Shown one piece after another: positions 22,713 through 35,700 of a DNA stretch of 64,000 nucleotides. The DNA is from Phycomyces nitens (lineage: Eukaryota > Mucoromycota > Mucoromycetes > Mucorales > Phycomycetaceae): positions 868,001-932,000 of the forward strand of contig JAHRBC010000008.1 in assembly GCA_022702545.1 (NCBI GenBank). Direction: 5' to 3'. The position numbers and the translations under genes are program-made. Below the pieces are notes generated by a model. That model had not been told where the DNA came from and searched no databases. It was given only the letters and a program-made list of their open reading frames with translations. Positions within the stretch are counted from its first letter, which is position 1. The number at the start of each line of letters is the position of its first letter.

Positions 22713-24729
22713 TCAGACCGTGTTCATCCTTCTTCTTTCCCTCAATTGCGCCAAATATAAGCTAGGTGGCTCAACCTTGACATCGGGCGACTCTTCCCAC
22801 CCCCATGGGTGCCCTGGTCTTCGTGCCTTGGCTTTTTTGGATGAGCAGCCGACTAGAGAGAAAGAAAAAGCAATTGTTTAGGACCCAGTACATTGAGGCT
22901 TTTTGTTTTTTTTTGGTTGTTGAATTACTTGCCCACAAAGTTATTGGCAAGAGGTGGTTTCTGTACAACCATTCCTCCATGGGCAACTGTATTCCATACA
23001 ACTGAATTTGCTCCTGACCATCCATGGCCAGATCCAGCATCGAATCGATCTTGAATAAGAATCTGGCCTTCGATATTACAATCTATTAAAATGGTTAAAG
23101 GCTATAAAAACACGTTTGGTGTTCTTACTGTCGTACAGCTGTCCTGAAGCTACACACACAGCCATTATAATTAATTAAAAGGTTAGAAATAACGAAAAGA
23201 GCATTTTTATTGAGTAACTTACACCACTTCATGTGAGGCCCAATATCGCCATTCTTTGCCACCGTATTGCTCTTGTAGACCACATTTGGCCCAGGCACTC
23301 TTCCCTTGTAGGAATAGGCATGGAAGTTGTATTCAGCATGGCAGCGGTCGATTAGGATCATCTGGCCCGAGATCTCAAACGCAAACTGGCCCACAAGAAA
23401 GGCTGGTTTCTTGGGATTTGGTGGTGGTGCCTGTGGAAATGTGTGGTAGCAATTCTAAGGAAAAAAATATATACATATATATATTAGTAATCTTTATACC
23501 TCTCTCTCTCTCTCTAGTTGACCAAAGATACTCACCTGGAGTGTGATGGCCACCGTGTTTGTGCCCAGTCTAGCAAAGTTTCTCCACCAGACCGACTTGA
23601 CATTTTTTATCCAGCAATTCTCGGCATGGTCCATGTATATCAAGAGATGGTCAAACATCTCGGCCGTAAAGCGATAATCCTTGACCTTTTTCTTTTCAGT
23701 CTTCATCATCTCTTCAGGCCCTCTTGATTTGTTGGCAGGAAAGACACACTCGAGGTACTGGATACCTACTCGCTGTACGCGCATATTCTCATATGCCTCC
23801 ACATACCCCCCACCATACTCCTTGGCCAGACTGGTGGTCAAGGGTTCATTGAGGGTCAATAGTTTGCCGTCATCTTCTACACGGACCAGTCGACGATGAT
23901 GCTCAAACCGACCGGGTCTCCAGCCATTGTTGTTTTTCTGGCCTGGCTTGGCAGGAATATCGTGCATTCCAATGGCCTCAATCCAATTTTCATTGAACCC
24001 AATGCCCACAACCACTGTGTCGCCCTGCTTGAATTTCTTGCTCTGGGTAACCCGGATTTGATAATGCCCGACCGGCACATACTCATCCGCAATTGCCACT
24101 CGTTTCCTGGCCATGGCATTTGGCTGCCCAGCCACTTTTATCAAATATGGCGTGTCAAGGGGTGACATTGCATCTGTTGCCACCAGCACAGTGCCGCCAC
24201 TAGGGTCCCCCTGAAGCACTACTCCAGAATTCCTCATCTCAATTGGCTTGGAGAGATAATAGGTGCCTCGGTTGAGTTGAAGGGCACCCTTGAAACCATT
24301 TGGGAGCTCAGGAAAGTTCCCAATGTCAATCAGGGCGTTTTGGATTCTCTCAGAGTCATCAAGGGTATCCTGGGTCGGTTCAAGTGCGATGATTACAGGC
24401 ACTTGCTGCAATGACGGAATGTCTGTCCTGCCTTCATTGTAGCCTGCACCTGAAAAGTCAATGATGCGATCGCCCTTTTCGTTGTAGGGAGGATAAACCA
24501 GGTTTCCTGTCTCGGGATCTGGATAGACCAGTTGTGAGCATGGACCGTTGCAGCTTTCATAATAGGTTGTGTTTGACGTCTGGGGATCTTCCCATTGCGT
24601 CTGAGTAGTGGGAGTGTCAAGTGTAACTGATTCATGTAGGTGGGTGTGGTGTAGCCGAGAGTTTGCAGAAATTGCAAGGTGTTCAAGGGAATGCAAGGTA
24701 GACTTGAAGGCGCTTTCCAATCCTTGCAT
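22713..24729 (-). CDS. Right-handed beta-helix (pectate-lyase-like) protein
   Basis: Five exons: 24729-23536, 23454-23223, 23149-23129, 23082-22933 and 22852-22713; 578 residues. Typical beta-helix signatures are DFSGAGYNEG (start of the fold, as in GH28/PL-like proteins), GALQLNRGTYYLSKPIEMRN, SGVVLQGDPSGGTVL, a C-terminal ENCWIKNVKSVWW coil, and GWSGANSVVWNTVA followed by EPPSLYLAQLRERR near the end. The tail resembles bacterial and fungal beta-helix proteins of unknown substrate rather than known pectinases. No clear signal peptide: the N terminus begins MQGLESAFKSTLHSLEHLA. Exon 3 has only 21 nt. The last intron is best explained with a GC donor (GG|GCAAGT), which joins NNFV to VGCSSKK and reaches the conserved tail; the nearby GT donor leads to an unrelated frame. 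Confidence 0.72.
22853..22932 (-). other. GC-AG intron in beta-helix gene
   Basis: 80 nt, donor GCAAGT, acceptor CTCTAG. Chosen because the joined frame continues into the conserved C-terminal motif ending SLYLAQLRERR, whereas splicing at the GT four bases later does not. Confidence 0.7.
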
Positions 24730-25470
24730 TGTTGATTGATAAAAGAGAAGAGAAAGAAGAGTAGGACGATTGGCTTCTATTGTATATGTGTATATATATG
24801 TATATATATGTATATATATGTATATGTATATATACTTAATATGATATTTTGGGTGACTGGAACGGGAGAATTCACAGGCCCAAATGGTATTAAATAATGA
24901 TGATAATCATAACCATAATTGAATATTGGATAGTTTTACCACCTTTGCCCCATTCAACCGCACTTGAATTACAGGATTCTTGGCTCAATTTGTCGGTAGA
25001 CTGGGGAAACATGACGTTTGGGAACGTCAGCAAAGGACTAGAGAATTACTTTCTGACTAGTCCGACAATCAACTCAGAGTGCTTGGCATTTCTTAGCATC
25101 CATCATTAGATCAGAGTTGTAAAGTATTAGAAATATTCAAGTCAAGGTTTTTTTTTAAAAAAAAGACGCATTCTCTATTGGATTCGTATTCCAACTGCCC
25201 AGCCAAAAATATGTGTGAACCACCTTGATAGATATTCTTAAATTGGATAAAGAATATATATATTTGTATATATATATATATTTGTGTATATATATTTGTA
25301 CTTGTACTTGTTCAAAGAATAATAAGATTGATATATACGTATCAAAATATGTGAGAGAGTGAGGGCGAGAGAGTGGTGAGAGAGAGTGGTGTTATATACA
25401 TTGGCAGCAATTTACATGGGATACATTTGAAATATTAAAGTTTTTTCTTTTTGTCTGTTTCTCTTTTTGC
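24730..25470. other. Spacer with TATG-type repeat
   Basis: About 740 bp. Contains the 10-bp TATATATATG repeat and further TA/TG and GA runs (25250-25390). No gene seen. Confidence 0.6.
24782..24834. repeat. Imperfect TATATATATG tandem repeat
   Basis: Three perfect 10-bp units at 24791-24820 flanked by shorter TATATG variants. Confidence 0.9.
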
Positions 25471-26570
25471 CTAAGAGGTCCCAAAGATCTGGCCAAGGGA
25501 GTCCGTGTCCAGACCAGGCAATGTATCCGACTAAGAAATATATAATTATAAAAATAAATAAAAAGTGAGCCTATAAAGTGTGTACGACAAGATATTTGAC
25601 TTACATTGAGAGGACAAGGGAAATTAGCAGAAGATGATATGGTAAGTGGAATGGTGATTAGGAGGACACGGGCATGAAGTTTGATATCGTATTGGATACT
25701 GAGGTCCTGCTTCTCCCCACCCGTCAGACCACATTTGTCAGCAATGCTCCCCAGGATAGATAGATTGGGATCAGAAGCAGGATCGTATTTGATGGTGAAT
25801 GGATAGGTGAAGTTGTAGTCAGTCTTGGATGGCACGAGCTCATAATCCAAATGGCCATCTCCAATAGAGGTCCGGGTAGATGGGTCTTCGGGATAAGGGT
25901 AAAATCCCTACAAGTTTTTTTTTTGGTTAATAGGCAAAATTAGGAGCCTATCTCGCGGCTAAATTTCTTGCACTTACATAGGCATTCACATTGTAGAGGT
26001 AAATAGGAAAGATATTTCTGTTTTCTATATTGACAATGAGTCCAAACTTGATGGACAGCTTGTCGTTGTTGAATGAGATGATTGACTCGTCAGAAGGAAC
26101 GCTGGCAATGCCTTGGAACTCAATCGAAGGCATCTTAAATGTCGCCAGGATAGACCCAATAACGATTATAGTAATGATAATGGCCACGATAAATATCCAT
26201 ACAACCCAAGTGGCCCAAACGGGAAGACAGCACGCGCAACAGAGGCACCGCGCACAGCAATTCCGCTTGGCCATCCGCCGCTGTTTCTTTGGGTGTTGTT
26301 TCTCGAGGGTCAGGGTGGTGTTGGATTCCAACTGTTCGACATTGATGCCGTGCTTAAGAGGGCTTTCTAAAGGATCCGGGTGATGAGTATAAAGAGTTGT
26401 TGTCTAAAGGAGTCTCTACCTTGCAATTGGTACTTGTCGCTGCCGGCTGGGACAAGCGTAGAGGGTGTCGATGACCAAGAGGACGAATGGCTGGCCATGT
26501 ATGGCTGATGGTTTGGAAGGGGTGGTGGTGGTGACGCCTCGTTCATATGTTCCATTCTTTGTGTGGCCAT
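25471..26570 (-). CDS. Single-pass LEA2-type membrane protein with Cys cluster
   Basis: Four exons, 26570-26420, 26366-25978, 25907-25605 and 25530-25471; 300 residues, all introns GT-AG. The N-terminal 85 residues are Pro/Ser-rich and presumably cytosolic. Then comes a basic stretch (KKQRRMAKR), a cluster of seven cysteines in CCARCLCCACC, and a membrane segment (VVWIFIVAIIITIIVIGSIL). The remainder is a LEA2-like beta-sandwich: IEFQGI, then KLSIKFGLIVNIENRNIFPI, then a second strand set (LSIQYDIKLHARVLLITIPL). The family occurs in plants (NDR1/HIN1-like) and in fungal vacuolar proteins; no specific function can be given. The Cys cluster beside the membrane suggests palmitoylation (inference). 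Confidence 0.72.
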
Positions 26571-29377
26571 TGAGAGAAAGAGGAGAAAGAGATGTGGTCT
26601 TTATGGACCGAGTGACAGGTGTATAAATATTTATAGGTTTAGAGGAGGGGCAAAATTTTGGCTCTTAATATAGAAATTAAATCTCGAAAGGCTTGTTTTA
26701 TTTATCGATTTACAATTCCGAAACAACCGTACTAAATAATGATCTTATACAGCCTCTTGCTTCAGAAAATAGTCCAAAAAGAAAAAGGAAAGCCAAAGGA
26801 CTAGCCAGTCGAGATTTGTTGTGCTATTCGTTTTTGGTCCAAAACAGGCTTGGTCTTTTATTTTTGGATCTTTTACGATCGAGATAATAGAGCCTTTTTT
26901 CAATGCTGGTTTCTAGGCGTCATTCTGAGCTGATGCCGATCATTGCGATTCGCTTGTACTCAAGAACTGGGTCCATGATCCAATATCTCAAGGCAATGTC
27001 AATCCAAGGTATCATGGCAACCAGACTTGACGGAATGCTGACTATATTCCAAAGCTTAATTTATTTGAGATCAAAAAGGGGGAGGGGGGGAGGTACAAAT
27101 GTATTTTCATTTGTGCGTTTGTTATCCGCACTCCCAAAGTGTTTCCGGTATCTGACTATCCGATAAAAAACGAGTCTCACAACAGAGTTGCAAGAATCCA
27201 AGAGTTTCTGCAAATAGCTGGTACCACCACCGGAAAACATTCTTTTTTTATAAAAATATTAATAAAAAGGCTGGAATCAAAAGCACACTTTTTAGAATTC
27301 GCAATTCTTATTGTAATATTTGCCTGAATTCCCAGTGCTAGATCATTCATTCACTGATCTTTTTCAATTTTGAAACTTATATAGATCAACTGGGCTTGAA
27401 CCTATTCATGATTATAATATTTGCCACATCTTCTATTCAAGGCAATATAAAGTTATATTTTATTACATCCTTATATCTTGTTTTTCTGTAGGATCAAAAA
27501 CGGCAATCTTATATTTAAGCAGTCACAATGGGCACTTTTATTCTGCTCAAATACGCTATAATAATAATACTCAAAGTAAAACAATCATGGCCATCACAAT
27601 CCATCTTTTACTAAAAGATTTATGGAATATATGGACTCTGTAATTAACTCGCAGTAAATTCTACATGGAACTACCAGATAAGTTATAATGACCATAAGTC
27701 TCTTGTTTCACATGCTCTGATAATTAATACTCGAGAGAGCATATGCAAATCTGATTATAAGCCCTTTTGAATCTTTATGCAAAATGGTCTCGAATTTTGG
27801 TAACAAATCAATAACTTTTTATCTATTATTCATGCCCTTGAGCACTATTGAAAATATTCAACCAATCTCTTTTGTAATGACCAATACGATAATATACCCA
27901 TGTATAAATCTTGTCTCTTATTATCATTCATGGATCCATGGCACCAATATATCGCGTAATTGAAAAGCAGAAGCCAAAATGGATCTAAAATATCTTTTAG
28001 CATATCAATCGAGATTGTCTAAACTCCCTTGATTGCCCTGTGATGTTATGATTACTCTTGAGCAACAGGTCTTTAGAGATCTACTGGTCAAACAAGCAAT
28101 ACAGAAGCTTAAATGAAAAATACAACAGCATTAAACAACAATAGCCAGGGATATATATATGGGGGATTAATTCTATGATCTTGTTACATTTAGAGTACAA
28201 TGGCAAATATTTTGAAAGAGACCCACATATACACAACAAACTTTGTATTGTACACCACATAGGCCCCAATTCACACTGCTTTCCTAAATAATTGTAGGGT
28301 ACGTGGCAAGAGTAACTTTGGAGAAACCTAGAAAGGTGTGTGCATATGGTTTAGATAATCATAAAAACTTTGAGCTTAACAGGATACTTTCTTTTTTTTT
28401 TAGTTTGGCCAATTCGGATGCGCTTAATTACGGATCGGCTATATAGAATACCCTTGTCACAGGTTACCTAGCAACAAATTAGCAGAATTAACAATGAATG
28501 TTAGCAATTGAGTACACAGAGTAACTAGTTGTTGGTTATAACAAGGGTTTGGTGAAGAGGTGCTCAAAAGAAAAAGACCACAAGTTGACAAGAGAGGCGG
28601 AATCAAATATATTGAGGTTGAGACTGGAAGCCATGAAAAGTCAACATCGTTTATAGCTAGAGCTCACACCTGTCTTAACGGGGTGGAGAGTGTGGACACG
28701 CGATGGAGAATTCTTTTTCTATAATTCAATTAAATGAAAATACCAGCTAGATAGATCTCCTTCAACTTACTTGTTGACAGGTATGGTCTTGATATTCTAA
28801 AGAAGTCGGACTAAACTTGACAGCCAAGGGGATGGCTGGGTAATTTTGAGCAACAGATTTGAATGTTGACCAGAAAAAAAATTTAAAGCGTATTCTTATT
28901 TCGCCGTCCATTATACATAAATAAATAAGCCATCTCGGGCCCTTGGACTTTAGTACCGCCTTTTTCTTGCCACTGTGTTTAATAACATTTACTCTCTATT
29001 TTTCTTCTTTCTTTCTAGAGCTATATAGTTTCCGTTTTTTAACGTTTTGTCCAATATTTTTTTATGGAATATCTAGAGATAATCTGATTGACCTGATTTT
29101 TGAAAATAATATCGAGTTAAGTGTATTTAGTCGTCTAAATGATCGTGTAATAAATAATATATGATATATAAAGAGATACGTTTTTTTATAATGGCTTCAT
29201 CGTCTGTAAAATGAATCTAGAAAGCTGTAGATGTGAAAGAATAATAATAAAAATAAAAATAATAATAATAATAAAATCTAACAAAAGTATGTATGCGACA
29301 AAAAGCGTAAGAGGAATAATAGAGAGGTGGTGGTAGCGGTGGTAGCGGTGGTAATTGTGGCGGTGGAATAGAGATTG
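26571..29377. other. 2.8 kb spacer without recognisable genes
   Basis: AT-rich. Open frames at 26693-27327 (+), 28081-28269 (-) and 28943-29164 (+) are short, mutually unrelated and carry no motif. Contains an AAT-rich tract at about 29240-29276. Confidence 0.5.
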
Positions 29378-32300
29378 TTAATGATTGCTGCTCTTTTGTC
29401 GGCTACGGTTAGGTATAGGTGTTCGCCCTATGCCACCCGTACTCATGGATGCCGTTGGTTTGGCACTCAAAGGCACATTGTCATCATCTTCGTTCTCTTC
29501 TCTGATATCTCCATTAAACCGGCCTCCGTTCCAAGCAGGCTGCTGATACATTGGATATTGGTTGGGCATCATTGGTACCTGAGGCATCATCATTGGCATG
29601 TTCTGCATCATGGCCATATTTTGCATCATGGCCATATTCTGCATCATTGGCAGGTTCTGCATCATGCTCATCCGAGGATCCATCATGCCTGGCATACCCA
29701 TGCCCATCATTCCATAAGGATTATGCATCATTGCCTACATATTTATCATTAGCAAAATAATAATAATAATAATAATATAGAGCCATCATCTTCAATTCTC
29801 CTGGGATTCCCTACCTGTTGTTGCATCATTTGCTGTTGCTGCATCATTTGCTCAACCATAATCCTTTCTCGCTCTTGGGCCATGATGCGCTCCTTCTCTG
29901 TATCCAGCAGTTTTCCCTTGGCTTCCTTTTCCTTTTCCATGTGCGAAATCACACCAACAAGACCTCCCCGCGATTCAACAGGCTTGTCAGGGATATTGAC
30001 CAATGGCTGGCCTGGCGATCTTCCATAGTCGTATTGCATTTGTGGGATATTGGGGTTATATTGGTAAGGATCCATCATGCCGCCCTGTCCATTATGTTGT
30101 GGGTATCCATTAACACCGTAAGCACTTGGGGCGCCATAGACACTGCCACCGTACATACTGCCACCATAGATACTTCCCGTGTGTGCCTCCCGAAGCATTG
30201 CCCGATGGTCTACAGACCCAGATTCCCATGCCTGTGATGCTGAATCATGGTCATAATCCCCTTGCATAGAGTACCTGCTTATGGGCCGAGTATAGGTGGT
30301 TGGTGGCGAAGCTCCTTGACGTCTAGTTACTGGAGGAGTTGTAGTCTTGCGTGCCTGTTGGGCTAGCTTAGTAGGGCTCGAATGAGGCTGCTGATATTGT
30401 TGTTGTTGTTGTTTTTGATGAGCATTTCTACTCGATTCGCTATTTGTAGTACTATGGGCACTAGACTGACTGACACTACTTTCAGACTCCATTTTGCTGT
30501 TATAGGTATCTTTTGGCTGAGGCCGTTTTTTCAAGATGGGTGCCGCTGCAGACACATGGGTGGCCTTTTGAATCAGTGTCTCTCGTTTGTGACTAACACT
30601 ACTGTCAGAAGTATCTGAGCCCTGACTTCCTTTGGAGCTTGCTTGACCGGCTTCTGATCTAATGGGAAACTCGGGTTTTGAGGAAGACGTGCTTGCACTT
30701 GCCAAAGAGTGTATTGGTTTAGGAGAGTCCTGCATACGGTCAACATCACCAAAAATACTCTGGGCAAAGTCATCGTTGCCAGTAAGTTTTGGGAGGGCAA
30801 GTGATGAAGGGCGAATCTTGTTGGGTGTAATGCTGGGTGATGAGTTTGGAACAGGGGAAGCCCTGGGAGAACTATCCATCATGCTCTGGCGTCTAGAAGC
30901 AGCTGTCATTTGTTTTGCAAAGTTAAATTCTGGCTCTTCTTCCTCTTCTTCCTCTTCTTCCTCTTCTTCGTCATTGTCGTCATCGTCGTCATCGTCATCG
31001 CTTTCATCACTAGCGTATACCGTGTTGCGTACATTGGCTTTTGGCGGTATCGGTTGATTTCCACGGTAGGCCTGAAGAGATGAAACAAGTGACATCTTGC
31101 GTGGAGCAATCCCTTGGTTGGTGTTGGGTAAGGCTGTATTTAAGATTGGCATGCTGTTATGGCGTCCACCCAGACTATGAGGTGGTGAGAGAGGAGCAGT
31201 GTCATTGACTTTCATCTTGTTGAATAATGCCTCTGCAAATGCAACCTTGTTGTCAAGAAGGTTGTCGGTGTGTACGTCAACATGTTGTACTTCTTGTGTC
31301 TCCAGGAACAATCGCGGTCGCTCTCCATAAATAGGTTCCCCAAAATTGAGGGCATTCTTATTGGAGTGGTCATCAAGGAGTCGTAGTGGTCTCCCGTAAA
31401 GCTTAAAGGCGTCAAAGATACCAACCAACCACTGGGCCAATTCTTTTGAGCTTGAGGCCATCAAGTGAACAGCAGCAGCAGGATTGACCAGTTTCTGCTC
31501 CCCTTTGGGCTTAACGAGGTACATTGCACCCTCGATCTTTAGAATGGTGGCCATATCGATAAGCTTTGGAGTCTCTGGATAGATGTTATAGGCCTGGACA
31601 ACGTTGACGATGCACATCACAGGAGTCTTTGACTTTTTGGTTTCGTAAAATGAGACCTGGCCGCGGGAAGGGATGTACTTTTTGCCAAACAGCGTCTTTT
31701 CTACGCGGGTGTCTGACACGGTCGTCCAGAACTTTTGCCATTCAGTTGCACCCATGAACCGGACATGCAGATATCCTTCCATCTTTGAGGACTTTTTGGC
31801 CATGATTTCAGAGAACTGAGGGCGGACAAGGAAGCGTCTGGTGTATATTTCCTGGATTTTGGAGCATTCAAAGCAGGACAATCGGATCGCACATGCCCAC
31901 ATCACAAGTGCTCGCTCGTTCACGGCTTGGAGCAGATAACGATTGGCACCAGCAGAAGTGAGTGCAAAGACGTGCAAACGCATTGGGCGTTCTTCGGCCA
32001 TATCTCCAAGGATCTCGACAGATGCGTCGGTGATATTGATATAGTGTGGCAGGACATTTTCGTTCTTGTCTTCCAGGGTAGCGTCCCACAAGGTAAGAAC
32101 AGGGCCACAGAGCTCAACATACCACCGGGCCCATTCTCGTCCACCATACAACTTTCCATCCGAGGCCCTGTCATCCCGCTTGGATAGATAGCCTTCCATA
32201 TAAACCTTTTGATGGTAGAATTCGTTGAGGCGATGGACAGACTGCATGTCCTTGGGGATCGATACCGGCTTTGGGTTCTGGGACGAAGGCTTTATGAAGC

Positions 32301-32745
32301 GAGACGGCCGAGGAGAGTTTGACTGAATGGACAGGTTACGGACAGAGATTGGCTGGGAGATTCCGGTCTGCAAGGACACTGCTGAGGAGCGAGGCGATTG
32401 AAGAGGTGGAGTGCGGGTAGAAGTGGGGGTGTATGATAATGGTCGGTTGTCTTCTTCGTCTGTTGACTTTTTTGTGAAATCGTCTTGGTCGTCATCCGTA
32501 ATGTCCTGGATCTGACTCTCTGTTTCGGTGGCGTGTTCTTCATTCCAACCTGGTGTTGTTAATCCATACTTTTCCGCATAGAGCATTCGTGAATGGCGTC
32601 TAGAGACTTTGAGTGGATACGGACCACGTGTTAGGGGTTCACTATGATTAGTGGACTGATCAGATAAACTAAGTGTGTCCACTCCAGATTCGAGTTCATG
32701 GCTGTAGCTGTCTTCTGATTGCCGAGAAGATTTAATGCGTTTCAT
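29378..32745 (-). CDS. Caf120/Skg3-like PH-domain protein
   Basis: Two exons, 32745-29815 and 29734-29378 (80-nt GT-AG intron), 1,095 residues. A disordered N terminus (about 1-175) leads to a PH domain starting KVYMEGYLSKRDD and ending ERALVMWACAIRLSCFE. A second PH-like module follows: SSKMEGYLHVRFMGATEWQK to SSKELAQWLVGIFDAFKLYG. This tandem matches the fungal Caf120/Skg3 group, associated in yeast with the CCR4-NOT complex and the bud neck. The rest is disordered: an Asp/Glu block with at least 20 acidic residues, Ser/Gln-rich runs, a GSMYGGSVYG repeat, a Glu/Arg/Met coiled segment and MMQQQ runs. Exon 2 starts with a Met-rich repeat (units MMQNMA) and ends RSRQKSSNH. Function beyond membrane or phosphoinositide binding is inference. 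Confidence 0.7.
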
Positions 32746-35700
32746 TGTTGAGAGGGATGATCAAGGTGATGTAGGCTGTTGTAAATCTAGATCTTTAAAG
32801 ATGTATATAAATATTTATAATTGTATGCAATTGGCTTGTGAATAATTGTAGCATTATAAAATAATGATAATATAGTATAGTATAGAGAAACCCAAGCTTG
32901 TTTTGTTTTGTTTTTTTGTTTTTATTCAGGACACTCTTATTTGTTTACCTCTACAAAAGAAAAAAAGAAACTGAATGACTAGGTGGGCAAAGCGAGGAAT
33001 AAGTCTGTAGGTCTCAAAGGAAGCTAAATAAGAGAAAGCTGGGGTACAAAGGCCAAATGGTGGACCGTGCTACTCTTGCACTTTGCGAACGAGGGCGTTC
33101 CTTATTTAGAAATAAGAAGGAAAGCAGACCAAGATGATTAATCTGTTGCTCCACTTTGATCTTCCCCAAGTTCGACAATTGCCCACGTGACTTTTAGGTC
33201 GAGAAGACCAATGAATGCCGCTTTTTTTTTTATGTATAAAAAAAAAAGACAAGACAAGAGGCTGTCAAATATAAAGAAGGCCATTTTCAACAGGCCAATT
33301 GGATTGTCTGGGCTGAATGGTCTGAATGGCCTAAACAAGTACATCTAAAGTATCCAAAAAAGTTTGTTTTTTTTTATATCCCTTGGCCAAGAGCATCTAA
33401 ATTGCACCCCGGGATTGGCTTTTATCGACCATTCCTTCAAAGGCCAGAAGCTTAAAATGATCTCATTCAGTAGACACAAGCACATTGGGTGTGTCACACT
33501 CAATTGATTCCACTCTATTCAATATATTGTAGTAATTGGGAATTAAGTAAAACAAAAAGACAGAGAATGACTATGAGATGACATATTTACAAACGGAAGT
33601 ATATATATATATATATATTGTATAAATAAATATATACATTTATATATTGATGAAATTCCCCTGTTTTCTATTAGATGAATGTTATTTATATATATATATA
33701 AAATAACCTATTAATTTATATGGACAATATAAACATATGAAAACCATAATTATATAATTATATATAATTATACATATATATATATCATACGGTTGTACAA
33801 TATTTCCGTCTATTTATTTATTTATAACATAAAAGATCCAAACCTCTTTATGTTTCTATAATAAGCTGTTTTAAACCAATAAAATAGTTATTTTTGAAAT
33901 TGAGGCGGCAAATAAAAATAAAGAAGAGCCGTCTTGATCAATGTGTAACGAATGCCACACATTTCCCATGTATTCTAAATCTTATTCTCCTGATTATATA
34001 CAGTCTAGCCCATCTCTTGATTTCCATGGAAACCACCAAAGACATCTATAATAAAAGTGATCCTATTGGTCAATACAATAGATATAAATATATATATATA
34101 TAATTACTTGACATTCTGACTATGTACATCACAATGCCCAGGACCCACAGCCATCGTCAATAATAGCCAAAGAGGTGATTAATAAAGATTTTTAGAATCT
34201 CGTTCAAAACACAATAGAAGCCTCTTTTTTCTTGTCTGACCAAGCGTAGGGGTACAGTTACGGGTCATGGCCTGCATTTTATTCAGTCTTGATAGCTTTA
34301 CTTTTTTTAAAGAGATTATAAAGGTACAGATGGCCATATACCCCGTCCCTTGAGAATATTTTTGTTTGGTATAGCCAAAGATCAGGGCAGACGCCTTTAC
34401 TGCTAGCATGTCACAATCTCTCTCTATATATTGTTCGGCAAACACGGCTGAAAAGTAAGTAGTAATATGTTTGATCTTCCAACGGAATTTGATATTTCCA
34501 TTTCTGTACAAAAGTGTCCCGGTTTGATTCAAGGGCAATTCTTCCCGTTACCAGCAAATTAAATCGGAAAGGGCCTAATTTGAAGGTTGTAACAATCTGT
34601 ACCACCATCAGATTGACAACTAATTTGGTATAATACAAGATAAAAAAAATATATCCCTGTTTGACTCTACTTTTACTCGATTTAAAGAACATGGTTGCTA
34701 AAGTTATTGACTGGTTCTAGTCAAGAAAGAAGGCATTCAATACTAATGGGTTACAATTACCAACAATTCATTAGGATCATTACAGAAATATGTACCAATC
34801 CAATTGATCAAGAGCCAGTTATCAGTACTGCAGCTGCACCCGCTACATCATTAATGTCCCTCCCCTTCTCCCTTTGTTACTGCCTCGACCAACGACTGTA
34901 CCTCGTATGACTACAAGCCAATTTCTAAAATATGTACAAGCCATTGGGTTTAGTGCATTTGCCATCAATCATTCGAGAACTCGGCATGTTACTTTACTAT
35001 AAGCTATCAATTAGACTGATATTTGAAAGAGGGGAAGCTCTTGGTCCTCAACCAAAAGGCAGTCTTTGGTTAATTATTTCTATAATTCCTACTGCTGCAA
35101 TTCTATTCCGTTTGATGTACTTGGTCTATTATGGATCAGCAACATAGATCCATGGGTTTACTTGATGACAAAGGTACAATGGGGTATTGCGTCCTAGGGA
35201 GTTTTGAATGGTAAAGTTTCAAATAAGAATACTTTTACAAATTAAATTCACTTTTTGAAAACTCGAGGGTTTTTGGGGACACGGTGTTTCTGAATTGATA
35301 AAGGCAGATCCCATTGTTTCATATGTTGTGTCTAGCCGTTCTATCCAGGTGGTCTCGTTTGGTTCTAATTATTCGGTTTGGGGTGCTGCATCTTGACGTT
35401 AAAAGGATAGAATTCCATAATATGTTGCAAACATGTGTGCAATATACGGGCTGGCCATGACCATTTGCAGAGCATTGCAGGTATCATGAATCATTAAGCA
35501 CAGTGCATAAGATATTAATAATAATATTAAAGGCAGACTAATGTAGCATCATATTAGCCATTGCCTTCTCTTCTTTCTTTGAGGAACAGTCTGATTGCAA
35601 GCTAAAGTGTGCCCATGCCAAACGTTGCTCTATTCTAGGCGAATTGATGTTTTTATACATTTAACTATCAAACATTTGTTCAAAACATTTATGCCGGCAT

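Noticed and set aside
27385..27410. GGTTCAAGCCC on the minus strand, resembling a tRNA B box
   Set aside because: No A box or cloverleaf-forming sequence at the right distance.
34695..35150. Open frames with some protein-like stretches
   Set aside because: Several in-frame stops, no splice solution and no recognisable family; only the 35131-35396 part is listed, at low confidence.
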